This document shows, piece after piece, positions 7,888 to 16,565 of a stretch of DNA of 64,000 nucleotides. The first letter of the stretch is position 1. Every line of letters starts with the position of its first letter. This DNA comes from Candidatus Accumulibacter proximus (lineage in GTDB: Bacteria; Pseudomonadota; Gammaproteobacteria; Burkholderiales; Rhodocyclaceae). The stretch is from assembly GCA_016709675.1 (NCBI GenBank), contig JADJMH010000001.1, positions 310,001 to 374,000 of the forward strand, given 5' to 3'. A program made the position numbers and the translations under genes. Below the pieces are notes generated by a model. It did not search any database. It was not told where the DNA came from and saw only the letters and a program-made list of their open reading frames with translations.

Positions 7888-8526
7888 TCAGGAGTTTTCG
7901 ATCAGGATCTCTTCGATCATCTTGGCCGCATCCTGACAGCGATCGAGGACCCCTTCCTGAAGCGAGTAGAACTCCCGCATCTTCATCGTCTGCCAGACGT
8001 TGGCACCTTCCTGGAACAGTGCCGTGATCGCCCTGTGCTGCACCTTGTCGGCCTTCGACTCGATTTCCTCGATTTCCTTGCACAGGTTGAGCGTCTCCGC
8101 ACTACGGGCCTTGTCGCCCAAGGCAGCCACCGCGCGGTTCAGACGGATACAGGCGTCGGCACTCAGCGAAGCCATCTCGCGCGCTTCGACCGTCGACTGC
8201 TTAATGCTGTACATGCCCACCGCATTGGCAACGCTCTGCAGGACGTTCAGGGTCATGTCGAGGTCGCTGATCAGCGAATGAATCTGGTCCCGGTTGATTG
8301 GCGTCGTGAAAGACTGGTGCAGACGCTCGATGACCTTGTTCTTGATCTGGTCCCCACTGTGCTCGTGTTCATTGACTTCGGCGACCAGCGCGGCAAGGTT
8401 TGTACCAGCATCACCCAAGCCGTTGACCAGACGCAGCGTCGCGTTGGCCCCGGCAACGACCTGTTCGGAATGCGCTGCGAGAAGTTCAAAGAATTCCTTG
8501 CGTTGCGGCATCAGACTGCTAAACAT
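7888..8526 (-). CDS. DUF47 (PhoU-like) family protein
   Basis: First gene of the leftward DUF47-Pit-DUF47 unit; 212 residues beginning MFSSLMPQRKEFFELLAAHSE. Helices contain the acidic metal-type residues EVNEHEHSGDQIKN near 48-60 and ISDLDMTLNVLQS near 85-97, as in PhoU-like proteins. Stop codon and the next start are separated by 13 nt, so translation with the transporter is likely coupled. It is a paralogue of 6120-6755. The role in tuning Pit flux is inferred from family and context. Confidence 0.9.
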   Translation of the reverse strand: MFSSLMPQRKEFFELLAAHSEQVVAGANATLRLVNGLGDAGTNLAALVAEVNEHEHSGDQIKNKVIERLHQSFTTPINRDQIHSLISDLDMTLNVLQSVANAVGMYSIKQSTVEAREMASLSADACIRLNRAVAALGDKARSAETLNLCKEIEEIESKADKVQHRAITALFQEGANVWQTMKMREFYSLQEGVLDRCQDAAKMIEEILIENS

Positions 8527-8662
8527 ACGACCTCCCTTGGTTATCTGCCCTTGCGAGCACCACTCAGTTAAGACTGCCCACGCCGATCGATTGTCGGCGC
8601 CACGTCAGCTACTACAAAAAATCAAGTGCGGCAATGGACGACGTCCCGAAGGAAAAAGCAGC

Positions 8663-8678
8663 GCCTTGCCAGCAAGGC
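8663..8678 (-). terminator. Intrinsic terminator candidate downstream of the ParA-RHH unit
   Basis: GCCTTGC and GCAAGGC are separated by two bases, which folds as a 6-bp stem with a 4-nt loop; on the minus strand a TTTTT run follows six bases later. It lies 49 nt past the stop of the RHH gene and would separate it from the DUF47-Pit operon. Confidence 0.45.
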
Positions 8679-8726
8679 ACTCAGAACATCCATTGCCTCC
8701 AATATCCACCCCGATCTCGACCCCAA

Positions 8727-9467
8727 TCAGCCTTTCTTCTTGCCTTTCGATACGGTCGAGAGGGCGGCCAGCAACTCCTTCATCTGCTCGAGCCTCTGCT
8801 CGGCAAACAGGCGGACGCCTGCACGCAGGATGTCGGACTTGCTCGCGGCCCAACCCGCAGCCTTCGATAGTTCGGCGCGCACGGCCTCGATCGCGGCTTC
8901 TTCGCTCTTCAGTAGCTCAACCGTATAGCGGACGAGTTTGTCGCCCTTTTCCTTGGCCACTTTTTCGAGCTTCTCGACGGCTTCCTCGATCTCCGCCTTG
9001 ACGGCCTTCTTGCCCGTGGGCTCCTTTGCCGGGACTGGTTCGGTTGCGGCAACCTCGGCCTTGGCCGCCTTCTCGGGCGCAGCGGCCGCTGCTGTCTTCT
9101 TGCTGACCGCCTTCGCTGCCGGCGTGGCGCCGGCCGCCGGGGGCCTTTTTCGCAGCAGCCTTCTTGCCGGCGGCCTTCGGTGCCCGTCGGCAGCCGGTGC
9201 GGCCGGTCGTCACCTCGGCGGCCGGCTTGGCGGCTGCCTGCCTTCGGCTGCGGCAGGCTTGGCGGCCACGGTCTTGGCAGGCGACTTGCGCGCCGGTGCA
9301 GCGGCAACGGGAGCTTCGACTTCGCGCGCAGCAACAGCCTCCGGCTCGGGCGGGGCGACCAGGGGAACGTCGGTTGCCACCAGACGCTCGCCGAGCGACT
9401 CGTCTTCTTTTTTCAGGCTGGCGCGCAAAGCGGTCTTGTTGCTGCTGGTACGTGTAGGTGTCGTCAT
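8727..9467 (-). CDS. Ala/Lys-rich protein with C-terminal ribbon-helix-helix domain (two compensating frameshifts)
   Basis: Reading starts at ATG 9467, which overlaps the stop of parA (TGATG), so translation is coupled. The first frame hits a stop at 9210, but the coding pattern continues in another frame (APKAAGKKAAAKKAP) and returns to the original frame by about 9140, ending at 8727. Dropping one C from the five-base run at about 9138-9142 gives APAAGATPAAKAV, and one missing base between about 9213 and 9245 restores the rest, for roughly 246 residues. The N-terminal two thirds is a histone-H1-like Ala/Lys/Pro tail. The last 70 residues look like a ribbon-helix-helix DNA-binding fold: strand KLVRYTVEL, helix AAIEAVRAELSKA, helix SKSDILRAGVRLFAEQ. 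With ParA upstream it resembles a centromere-binding partner. Function is unproven. Confidence 0.65.
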
Positions 9468-10132
9468 CAGGTGTCTCCCAGTTGTTTAAGAACGGCTGCG
9501 ATCAGCTTGCGAACCTCCTCCTGTGCGGCCTCAGCGGCAGGGCCAAGCTGAAAGACGGATGCCCCGATCACCGCACTCTGCGCGTAAGCGTTTCGCTGGC
9601 AGAGCATAGCATCGAGGATCGGTAAGGTAAATTCATGCAGCAATTCCAGCACATCCGTTGCCAGCGCCGTGTTTTGCACACGATTGGGGAGAATGCAACC
9701 GTGCAGGCGATGGCTTTGCTCCATGCGATTGAGGATCAATCGTTCGACGGCCAGAGTCGACCACAGGTCGGTCGGGCTCGGCACCGCCGGGATCAACGCC
9801 AAGTGCGCCACCGCGAGCGCTGCGAGAGTCGAAGGATGGTAGATCGATGGTGGGGTGTCGAGGACGACGTAATCAGCCTCCTGCTGCAGTTCCGCGACAT
9901 GCTTGATCAGTTCCAGACCGGACATCTTGCGCACATCGAGCTGCAGATCGGAATCCAGCAGAGGTGCCGACTCGGCCCAGCGAAATGCGCTTTCCTGCGG
10001 ATCCAGGTCTACCAGCAGCACCGAAGCACCAATGGCGTGGAACCCTCCCCCCAGCTGCATGGCCACCGTGGTCTTTCCCGCCCCGCCTTTCTGTGAGACG
10101 ACAGCGATGACCCGACCTAGTGACATTGACAT
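9467..10132 (-). CDS. ParA-family partition ATPase (MinD/ParA superfamily)
   Basis: The 221-residue protein is a compact ParA without an N-terminal HTH. It has the deviant Walker A motif QKGGAGKTT at residues 14-22 (signature Lys15 and Lys20), a switch region DLDPQESAFRW at about 42-52, and Walker B-like VVLDTPPS near 95. Such ATPases dimerise on ATP, bind DNA nonspecifically and distribute plasmids, chromosome regions, or protein and storage cargos over the nucleoid. Its stop overlaps the start of an RHH-domain gene, the organisation of small type Ib partition operons. It lies among core genes with no replication gene nearby, so the cargo may be chromosomal or a cellular body. The ATG at 10132 is chosen; ATG 10126 is also possible. 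Confidence 0.88.
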   Translation of the reverse strand: MSMSLGRVIAVVSQKGGAGKTTVAMQLGGGFHAIGASVLLVDLDPQESAFRWAESAPLLDSDLQLDVRKMSGLELIKHVAELQQEADYVVLDTPPSIYHPSTLAALAVAHLALIPAVPSPTDLWSTLAVERLILNRMEQSHRLHGCILPNRVQNTALATDVLELLHEFTLPILDAMLCQRNAYAQSAVIGASVFQLGPAAEAAQEEVRKLIAAVLKQLGDT

Positions 10133-10181
10133 GACACTTGCCTTTTTGGGAGCTTGTTGATGGGAACCGCCATAACTGATT

Positions 10182-10209
10182 ATTATCCCACTGAAAAAAA
10201 AACGGACAA
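10182..10209 (-). promoter_or_regulatory. Putative sigma-70 promoter for parA
   Basis: On the minus strand TTGTCC (10204-10209) and GATAAT (10182-10187) are separated by 16 nt that include a nine-base T run. Transcription would begin near 10175, about 45 nt before the ParA start codon. No other promoter of comparable quality was seen between the LuxR gene and parA. Confidence 0.55.
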
Positions 10210-10228
10210 GGTGAATTGGACTTCAAAA

Positions 10229-10282
10229 GGGCCATGAAATGGGCCATTTTTTGCCAAACACCCCGGTTTCTGACTTAAGTCA
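10229..10282. promoter_or_regulatory. Direct repeat GGGCCAT x2 and palindrome TGACTTAAGTCA upstream of parA
   Basis: GGGCCAT occurs at 10229-10235 and again at 10241-10247, offset by 12 bp, roughly one helical turn. A perfect 12-bp palindrome TGACTTAAGTCA lies at 10271-10282. Both lie just upstream of the parA -35 box. RHH partition proteins typically bind short direct repeats spaced by about one turn, so these are candidate operator or centromere sites. Binding is inference. Confidence 0.4.
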
Positions 10283-10396
10283 ACGAATGCCGGCGGCACA
10301 GCCAGTCATAACCGAGCAGGAAGGACCGCAAGCCCGGTAGGCGAGACGGGAATCCGTTGGCAGCAAGGCGTGGCTGGTGAGCAGCCTGTGGCTCGC

Positions 10397-13186
10397 TCAG
10401 CCGTCAGCGAGAATGTTGAGGGTCCTGGCCCTGAACACGGCTTCACGGCGGCTCGACGCGCGTAGCTTGCGGTAGATGTTCTGGGTATGGCGCTTCACCG
10501 TCGCCCGTGAAATGCACAGCTCCTCGGAAATCTCGACGTTGCTCAGCCTGACCGCGAGCAGTTTGAGGATCTTCAACTCGCGCCGGGTGAGGTCGGCGCC
10601 CACTTGCTGCCGACCTGCACTCACCAGCCAGTCGTCGTTGAACGCTGAGAGAACCTGAGCGACGTAGCGCTCATTGCCCTTGCCGGGTTCCAGGCGCTTG
10701 AGGGGTTGCAGTAGTTCCTGCCCGAGATCGACGAACAGCCGGATGAAGCCCCCGGGCTGCGCGAGATCCACGGCACGACCCAGCCGATCACAGGCTGCGC
10801 CTTGTTCACCCAGCGCAAACTGCAGTATGGCTTGCAGGGCAAGCACCTCGATCAGGAAACGAACGTTATGTCGGGCAGTGAGTTCAGCCTCCAACAGCTG
10901 CAGGAGACGAGCAGCCTGCTCCCGACTCTCGACAGTTCCTTCGGCGATCCACACCCTGGCCAGCGTCAGGTGAGGGGCATTGAAGAAGTGATAAACGAAC
11001 TGGACCGGCCCCGGATCGAAGTTCCGAGCCCACTCCCGCGCCTCATCGATGCGCCCCTGACGCAGTGCGAGCTCCGCTTGCCAGGCCTGCGCACGAAACA
11101 GTGCCGGCGAATCGCCGTTGCGCAGCAGATGCTCGCAGACCGCATCGACAATCTCGCGCGCCCGGTCGGCCTGCCCCAGCGCCTGATAGACCGCTGCCAG
11201 GACAAATGAGATTTCGGTCCGGTAGCCGAGACGCGGCGCCTGCTGCGGCGCGAGTGCCGGCAGCAGCGTCGCCTCCGCCAGTGCCAGCTCGTTGCGTTGA
11301 TACTGGACAAGTGCGTGAAAGTACCGCCCAAGACCAAGGCTGCCGCCGCTGCCGAAGTCGGTCTCCGTCAACCTATAGTGCCGGTTGGCAGTCCACTGCA
11401 GCGCAGACAGATCGGCCGCCATCCAGCCGAGGAAACACAGGGTCGCCACCAGTGGCGCCTGAGACGTGTCGACCGGCCCCGCTGCACGCGCCAGCACTTG
11501 ATCAATCCACTGCCGCGCGCCGACCAGGTCGCCGCTCATCTGCCGTGCGCCGGCAACCACCACCTGAGCGGTGACACGTGCCTGCGTGCAGTCAGCAGGC
11601 AAGCGCTGCAGTGCCCGTTCGGCATACGCCATGGCACGATCGGCCTGCCCCTCGAGGTAGCTCTGCAGACTGCGTAGCGCCAGGACGCTGCCGCAGACCG
11701 AATCGAGAACGGATAACTCCAGGACCCCGGCAGCGCTCTCGAGGAGCACCTCGATTCGATCCAGGACTGCCGGGGTTTCAAGTTGGCGCCCCTGGTGATG
11801 AATCGACCAGGCTTTCAGCAGCAGCATTTCGGGGTCGTTCTCGATCGTGTCCGGTGGCAGCAAGTGAAGGCAGCGCTCGAGCCGATGGCGCTGCGCCCGG
11901 TCAAGGAGCCCGCCTTGATGACGCCCCAGAAGCCGCGCAGCGGCAACCGCACCATGACCGGCGAGCGCCTGCGGGATCGCTTCTTCAAGCAGCAACTGCG
12001 ATTCCAGCCAGCTCGCCGCCCGCCAGTGCAGTTCCGCGATCTCAGCCGCTGCATACTGTTTGGCAAGCTGACGCTGCAAGAACTCCTGAAACAGCCGATG
12101 GTAGCGATACCACTCAAGTTTGTCTTCAAGGGCAATGCCCAGGATTGCGCCGCTCGCCACCAGCTGGATGAACCCCTGGCCGTCAAGCTGTCCTTCAGCC
12201 CTCCCGGCCGGCGCGAGCAGCGCATCGCACAAGGGCACGCAAAAGCGGTCGAGGATCGAGGTCCTGAGCAGACAGTCACGCGCCGTATCGGACTGCTGTG
12301 AAAGCACTTCTTCGGCGAAATACTGTTCCACCTGCGGCGTAGCACCACTGAAGCCCCGCCCGAGTTCCTCAATGGTCACGCCCTGCCGCAGCGCCAGGGC
12401 CGCGAGACGAACACCAACCGGCCACCCCTCGCTGCGATGCTGCAAGGTCTCCAGAGGTGCGCCGGCAAGCGTACGCCCGGCACAGCGTTGAATCAGAATG
12501 GCCGTCTCGCGCGCACTGAATTGAAGGTCGCGCATGCGAACCTCGCCCAACGCCTCGCGCGCGCGCAGCGCTCCGAGTGCAAGGGGGGGATCGTGACGAG
12601 TGATCACCACCAGATGCAGCCCATCCGACGGATGCGCCAGCAAGCGGTCGAGCAAGGCGTGCGTCTGTGACGACAGGATACGGTGGAAGTCGTCAAGCAC
12701 CAACACAAGTGGTGCGGACAGATCTTCCAGATCGTTGCTCAGACGACCGGCAAGAGCCACCAGCGACGGCGGCTGCCCGGCGTTGAGGTAGTCAAGCGTG
12801 TCAACGCAGGCATTGGCAAACACCGTCCGCACAGCGGCAACAAAGTAGTTGACGAAAACGGCCAGATCACTGTCTTCCGCGTCGAGCGACAGCCAGGCAG
12901 ACAGACCATCACGGCCAGCGAGCCAGTGAGCAATGAGAGAAGTCTTGCCATACCCGGCGGGCGCCGCTACCAGGGTCAACGGCAGCATGCTGCCCTCTTC
13001 CAGCCGGGTCAGCAACTCGCTGCGCGCAACGAAGTCACCGGGGATCCGGGGACGGTGCAGCTTGTTGCGGATGATCTGGACAGACGGCATCTCAACCTGT
13101 TCCGGCGGCCGCCAACTGGACTGAACGGCACCGCGTAAACTGAAAGAACGCGATGATACGGCAGGCAAAGAGAAGTGCGTACTCAT
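10397..13186 (-). CDS. LuxR-family transcriptional regulator, MalT-like (STAND ATPase)
   Basis: The 929-residue protein has the MalT/AcoK layout. The N-terminal NTPase contains Walker A APAGYGKTS at about 75-83 and LVLDDFH as Walker B near 166. A long helical TPR-like sensor spans the middle. A C-terminal LuxR HTH begins DLTRRELKILKLLA near 862 and includes SRATVKRHTQNIYRKL. Such proteins bind an inducer and ATP, oligomerise and activate transcription. A shorter start at MPSVQIIR (residue 33) is possible. The effector and targets are unknown; the neighbours (parA upstream of its end, acyltransferase behind it) offer no catabolic operon, so its regulon is probably elsewhere. It is preceded by a 66-nt gap to the acyltransferase gene. 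Confidence 0.9.
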   Translation of the reverse strand: MSTHFSLPAVSSRSFSLRGAVQSSWRPPEQVEMPSVQIIRNKLHRPRIPGDFVARSELLTRLEEGSMLPLTLVAAPAGYGKTSLIAHWLAGRDGLSAWLSLDAEDSDLAVFVNYFVAAVRTVFANACVDTLDYLNAGQPPSLVALAGRLSNDLEDLSAPLVLVLDDFHRILSSQTHALLDRLLAHPSDGLHLVVITRHDPPLALGALRAREALGEVRMRDLQFSARETAILIQRCAGRTLAGAPLETLQHRSEGWPVGVRLAALALRQGVTIEELGRGFSGATPQVEQYFAEEVLSQQSDTARDCLLRTSILDRFCVPLCDALLAPAGRAEGQLDGQGFIQLVASGAILGIALEDKLEWYRYHRLFQEFLQRQLAKQYAAAEIAELHWRAASWLESQLLLEEAIPQALAGHGAVAAARLLGRHQGGLLDRAQRHRLERCLHLLPPDTIENDPEMLLLKAWSIHHQGRQLETPAVLDRIEVLLESAAGVLELSVLDSVCGSVLALRSLQSYLEGQADRAMAYAERALQRLPADCTQARVTAQVVVAGARQMSGDLVGARQWIDQVLARAAGPVDTSQAPLVATLCFLGWMAADLSALQWTANRHYRLTETDFGSGGSLGLGRYFHALVQYQRNELALAEATLLPALAPQQAPRLGYRTEISFVLAAVYQALGQADRAREIVDAVCEHLLRNGDSPALFRAQAWQAELALRQGRIDEAREWARNFDPGPVQFVYHFFNAPHLTLARVWIAEGTVESREQAARLLQLLEAELTARHNVRFLIEVLALQAILQFALGEQGAACDRLGRAVDLAQPGGFIRLFVDLGQELLQPLKRLEPGKGNERYVAQVLSAFNDDWLVSAGRQQVGADLTRRELKILKLLAVRLSNVEISEELCISRATVKRHTQNIYRKLRASSRREAVFRARTLNILADG

Positions 13187-13252
13187 TCCGCAACTGATTC
13201 GCTGCTCGGCTCGCCGGCTTGTCGCAAGAGCAGCGGGAGGATGCGCCGTCCC

Positions 13253-14155
13253 TTAGCGCTTCGCCGTGTCGAGCAATCTTTCGATCTGCGCGTCCTTGTC
13301 CCGCCAGAGTTGCTGCATCCACTGCTGGAAAGCCTCGCGAACTGCCGGGTCTCCGGCATAGTCGCCGGTCGCCAGATGCCTGGGCACCGGCAGGGTTTGC
13401 ACGCGAACCCGTACGCGCTGCATCCTGCCACAGAGGAACTGCCAGAAATTGGGCGCCCCATCGGGATAGACGATGGTCACGTCGAGAATCGCGTGGAACT
13501 TGTCGCCCATCACATTCAGCGCCAGCGCGATACCGCCGGCTTTGGGCTTCAGCAGATGGCGATAGGGCGACTGTTGCTGCCGATGTTTGGCCGGCGTGAA
13601 GCGGGTACCCTCGCAGAAGTTCATGACACTGGTCGGGATCAGCGAAAACCTCTGGCAGGCCAGCCGGGTTGCTTCCTGGTCCCTGCCGCGCAGCTCCGGA
13701 CGCGCCTTGAGAACTTCTTCACTGTGTCGACGCATGAAGGGAAAGTCGAGTGCCCACCAGGCCAGCCCCATCACCGGCACCCAAATCAGCTGCTGCTTGA
13801 GGAAGAACTTGAGCAGCGGAATGCGCCGCGTCAGGAGATGTTGCAGCACCAGGATATCGGCCCACGATTGATGATTGCAGTTGACCAGATACCAGCCGCG
13901 CGGATCGAGATCTTCGATGCCCTCGACATCCCAGCTTGCTTTCTGGGTGAGCGCCATCCAGCCGCTGTTGCACGCTATCCACGCATCGGCAACGCGGACC
14001 AGCAGCGGGTCGAGGCGCAGGCGGACAGCCGTGAACGGCAGAATCAGCTTGAGCATGGCCAGCAACAGGAGAAGGGGCACCCAGCTGAAACTGTTGAGCG
14101 CCAGCAGCAGGGAAGCGATCAGGCCAATCAGCGGCGCGGGGAGAGAATTCAGCAT
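13253..14155 (-). CDS. 1-acyl-sn-glycerol-3-phosphate acyltransferase-type protein (PlsC/YihG-like)
   Basis: Start chosen at ATG 14155 (MLNSLPAP), 19 nt after the YlqF stop; the longer frame to 14365 lies inside that gene and lacks membrane character. The 300-residue product has N-terminal hydrophobic helices (residues 5-45), the acyltransferase motif NHQSWAD near 95 (H-x4-D) and FCEGTRFTP near 175 (EGTR). This is the LPLAT superfamily, closest in length and motifs to YihG-type acyltransferases that remodel phospholipids at the inner membrane. Acyl donor and acceptor are not deducible. It is probably co-transcribed with ylqF. Confidence 0.88.
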   Translation of the reverse strand: MLNSLPAPLIGLIASLLLALNSFSWVPLLLLLAMLKLILPFTAVRLRLDPLLVRVADAWIACNSGWMALTQKASWDVEGIEDLDPRGWYLVNCNHQSWADILVLQHLLTRRIPLLKFFLKQQLIWVPVMGLAWWALDFPFMRRHSEEVLKARPELRGRDQEATRLACQRFSLIPTSVMNFCEGTRFTPAKHRQQQSPYRHLLKPKAGGIALALNVMGDKFHAILDVTIVYPDGAPNFWQFLCGRMQRVRVRVQTLPVPRHLATGDYAGDPAVREAFQQWMQQLWRDKDAQIERLLDTAKR

Positions 14156-14174
14156 GGCTTGACAGGTGTGCCCG

Positions 14175-15110
14175 CTACTCGTCGGTTTCCGCACCCGCCG
14201 GCAAGTCCTCGCTCGCCGGCGGCAACGCCTCGTGCCGGACCCGTTCGGCGGCCAGCATGACACTGCGCGTACCCGGTGTCTCCAGACTGATGCGGCCGAG
14301 CAGACCATCGCGGTAGTCCTGTAGCAGCACTTTCGCCGCCTTCTCGATATCGGCTTCACCACCACGCCTGCGCAGCCCGCGCCGCCTAGCGATTCCCTCG
14401 ATCACCGCGACGGCGTCGATGTCGACACGGGCCGCAACCGGCAGGCCGTAGCGCTTCGCCAGCAGCGCCGGGTAGCGAGCGAGCAGCAGGCCGGCAAGAA
14501 AGATGGCCACCTCGTCGTCGATCATCGCGTTGCGACCGACGGCATTGCTGGCCGCGAGCATCAGGCCGTCACTCGGATGCTCGATCTTCGGCCACAGCAA
14601 CCCGGGGGTATCGGTGATCGAATGCCGGACGTCGAGCTGCGAAGTCTGCTGCGACCGGGTCACCGCCGGTTCATCGCCGACCTTGGCCAGCTTGCGCTTG
14701 AGGACGACATTCATCAGCGTCGATTTGCCGACGTTCGGGATGCCCATGATCATCATCCGCAACGGCTTGGTGTTTTCCTTGCGATGCGGCGCCAGGGTCT
14801 GGCAGAGCGCGGGGAGGCGTGCCAGGTCGCCGGGCTTCTTGCACGACACGGCCAACGCACGTACCCCGTCCTGGCGGTCATAGTGCTCGATCCACGCCTG
14901 CGTGATCAACGGGTCGGCCAGATCGGCCTTGTTGAGCACCTTCAGGCAGGGACGCTGGCGCTGCAGGCGGAGGTCGTGCACCATCGGGTTGGTGCTGGCC
15001 CCGGGTAGACGCGCGTCGACGACCTCGATGACGACGTCGATCGAAGCCATCGTCTCGGCGGCTTTCTTGCGCGCCGCAGTCATGTGTCCCGGGTACCACT
15101 GAATGGCCAT
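14175..15110 (-). CDS. ylqF: Ribosome biogenesis GTPase YlqF/RbgA
   Basis: From ATG 15110 (MAIQWYPGHMTAARK) the protein has 311 residues. It shows the circularly permuted GTPase order of the YlqF/YawG family: G4 LNKADLAD near residue 60 precedes G1 GIPNVGKST near 125 and G3 DTPGLLWPK near 170. The N-terminal WYPGHM is diagnostic. In Bacillus the family matures the large ribosomal subunit; a similar role is expected. A longer upstream frame overlaps the divergent methyltransferase gene and is not supported. The next gene, an acyltransferase, begins 19 nt later. Confidence 0.94.
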   Translation of the reverse strand: MAIQWYPGHMTAARKKAAETMASIDVVIEVVDARLPGASTNPMVHDLRLQRQRPCLKVLNKADLADPLITQAWIEHYDRQDGVRALAVSCKKPGDLARLPALCQTLAPHRKENTKPLRMMIMGIPNVGKSTLMNVVLKRKLAKVGDEPAVTRSQQTSQLDVRHSITDTPGLLWPKIEHPSDGLMLAASNAVGRNAMIDDEVAIFLAGLLLARYPALLAKRYGLPVAARVDIDAVAVIEGIARRRGLRRRGGEADIEKAAKVLLQDYRDGLLGRISLETPGTRSVMLAAERVRHEALPPASEDLPAGAETDE

Positions 15111-15239
15111 GAAAGGTCCGGCTGGCTGAAAGCTGACATTATCCCACCTGCAGCGCCGATCCGGCTGCTCCTCCTGCGGCCACAACAGCCGGCAAAGCGC
15201 TAGAATGCAGCCATCTTCCCCACCAGCGTCAGGAAATCC

Positions 15240-16061
15240 TTGTCGGCGATCCCCGAAATCAGGCCGGAACAGTCGATCGAGCTGCTCAAGGAGCTGCACA
15301 TCCTGACCCGCGACGGCAAGCTCAACCAGGATAGCCGGCGCAAGTTGAAGCAGGTCAACCACCTCTTTCACTTCATCGAGCCACTGCTCGCCGAACTCGC
15401 CGCGGCCGGTGGCAGCCTGACTCTGGCCGATCACGGCGCGGGCAAATCCTACCTTGGCTTCATCCTCTACGATCTCTACTTCAAGCACCGGGACGCCGGC
15501 CACATCTACGGCATCGAGGCGCGTGCGGAACTCGTCCAGCACTCGCGTGACCTGGCCAGCCGACTCGGCTTCACGCGCATGACCTTCCTCGGCCTGCGCG
15601 TCGAAAACGCGATCGAATCGGCGGCGCTGCCGGGGCAGGTCGACGTCGTCACCGCGCTGCATGCCTGCGATACCGCGACCGACGACGCGATCCGTTTCGC
15701 CCTGCACAAGCGGGCACGGTTCATCGTCCTCGTCCCCTGCTGCCAGGCGGAGGTCGCCAGTGTGCTGCGCCGCAAGAAGAACGAATCCTTCGCCAGGACG
15801 CCGCTGTCGGAGCTCTGGCGGCACCCGATCCACACCCGCGAATTCGGCAGCCAGGTCACCAACGCCCTGCGCTGCCTGCAACTCGAAGCGCACGGCTACC
15901 AGGTGACGGTCACCGAACTCGTCGGCTGGGAGCACTCGCTGAAAAACGAGCTGATCATCGCCAGGCACACCGGCACCGCGCACAACAACGCCGCGACCCG
16001 GCTCGAATGGATCCTGCACGAACTGAATCTCGACGAGCTGCAGGCTCGTTTCATCTATTGA
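15240..16061 (+). CDS. SAM-dependent methyltransferase, Methyltransf_32 type
   Basis: The start is TTG 15240, with AGGA at 15231 upstream; no better ATG precedes the conserved region. The 273-residue protein has a class I methyltransferase core: LADHGAGKSYLGF (motif I, near 62-74), YGIEARAELV (acidic loop, near 90), and the HACDTATDDAI and VPCCQAE patches near 140-170 that mark the Methyltransf_32 group. Substrate is unknown; relatives include proteins suggested to act on RNA. It is divergent from ylqF (129 nt between starts) and followed by a small membrane protein. Confidence 0.82.
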   Translation: MSAIPEIRPEQSIELLKELHILTRDGKLNQDSRRKLKQVNHLFHFIEPLLAELAAAGGSLTLADHGAGKSYLGFILYDLYFKHRDAGHIYGIEARAELVQHSRDLASRLGFTRMTFLGLRVENAIESAALPGQVDVVTALHACDTATDDAIRFALHKRARFIVLVPCCQAEVASVLRRKKNESFARTPLSELWRHPIHTREFGSQVTNALRCLQLEAHGYQVTVTELVGWEHSLKNELIIARHTGTAHNNAATRLEWILHELNLDELQARFIY

Positions 16062-16126
16062 CCCGGCAGCCGATGCGCATTCCCCCTGCGGCATTGAGCG
16101 GGCGAACAGGCAGACAAGGAAGTCGA

Positions 16127-16444
16127 ATGGAAAAGTGGATCACGCGCGGCGCGGCCGCGATCGTCGCGGCCGGCAGTACGGCCATGTTCTGGACCTTCGG
16201 CATCTTTCTTGCGGTACCGTGGCGAGAGAGCCGGATGCTGTCGCTCAACGCGGTCGAGCTGCAGGTACTCGGCATCCCGCTGGTCGGCGGCCTGCTCGTC
16301 GCCTGGGGTGCGCTGCACATTCTCGCGCTGGCGGACCGGCAGGAAAACGCCGGCCTGTACCGAAGCCTGTGCGTCGCGCTGGTGATCGGCTCGCTGCTGG
16401 CGGTGTACGGCGGCATGTCGTGGAGCAGCGCGCGCATCGCCTGA
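16127..16444 (+). CDS. Small three-helix membrane protein, unknown function
   Basis: The start is ATG 16127, preceded by AAGGA at 16116-16120; the longer upstream start would overlap the methyltransferase gene. The 105-residue product has three hydrophobic segments (about residues 8-30, 45-66 and 78-98) and almost no soluble part, so it is an inner-membrane protein. I do not recognise the family. It lies 65 nt after the methyltransferase gene in the same direction and 121 nt before galU. Confidence 0.65.
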   Translation: MEKWITRGAAAIVAAGSTAMFWTFGIFLAVPWRESRMLSLNAVELQVLGIPLVGGLLVAWGALHILALADRQENAGLYRSLCVALVIGSLLAVYGGMSWSSARIA

Positions 16445-16565
16445 CACTGGCGGCTGTTGAGGAAAAAAGTCACGCCAGCAGGGTTCGGCCCGAACTACAA
16501 TCAGTCCCAGTTGAGCGTCCGCCCAAACCGGCACCTCGCTCTGATGGCAACACGATTCTCATGGG

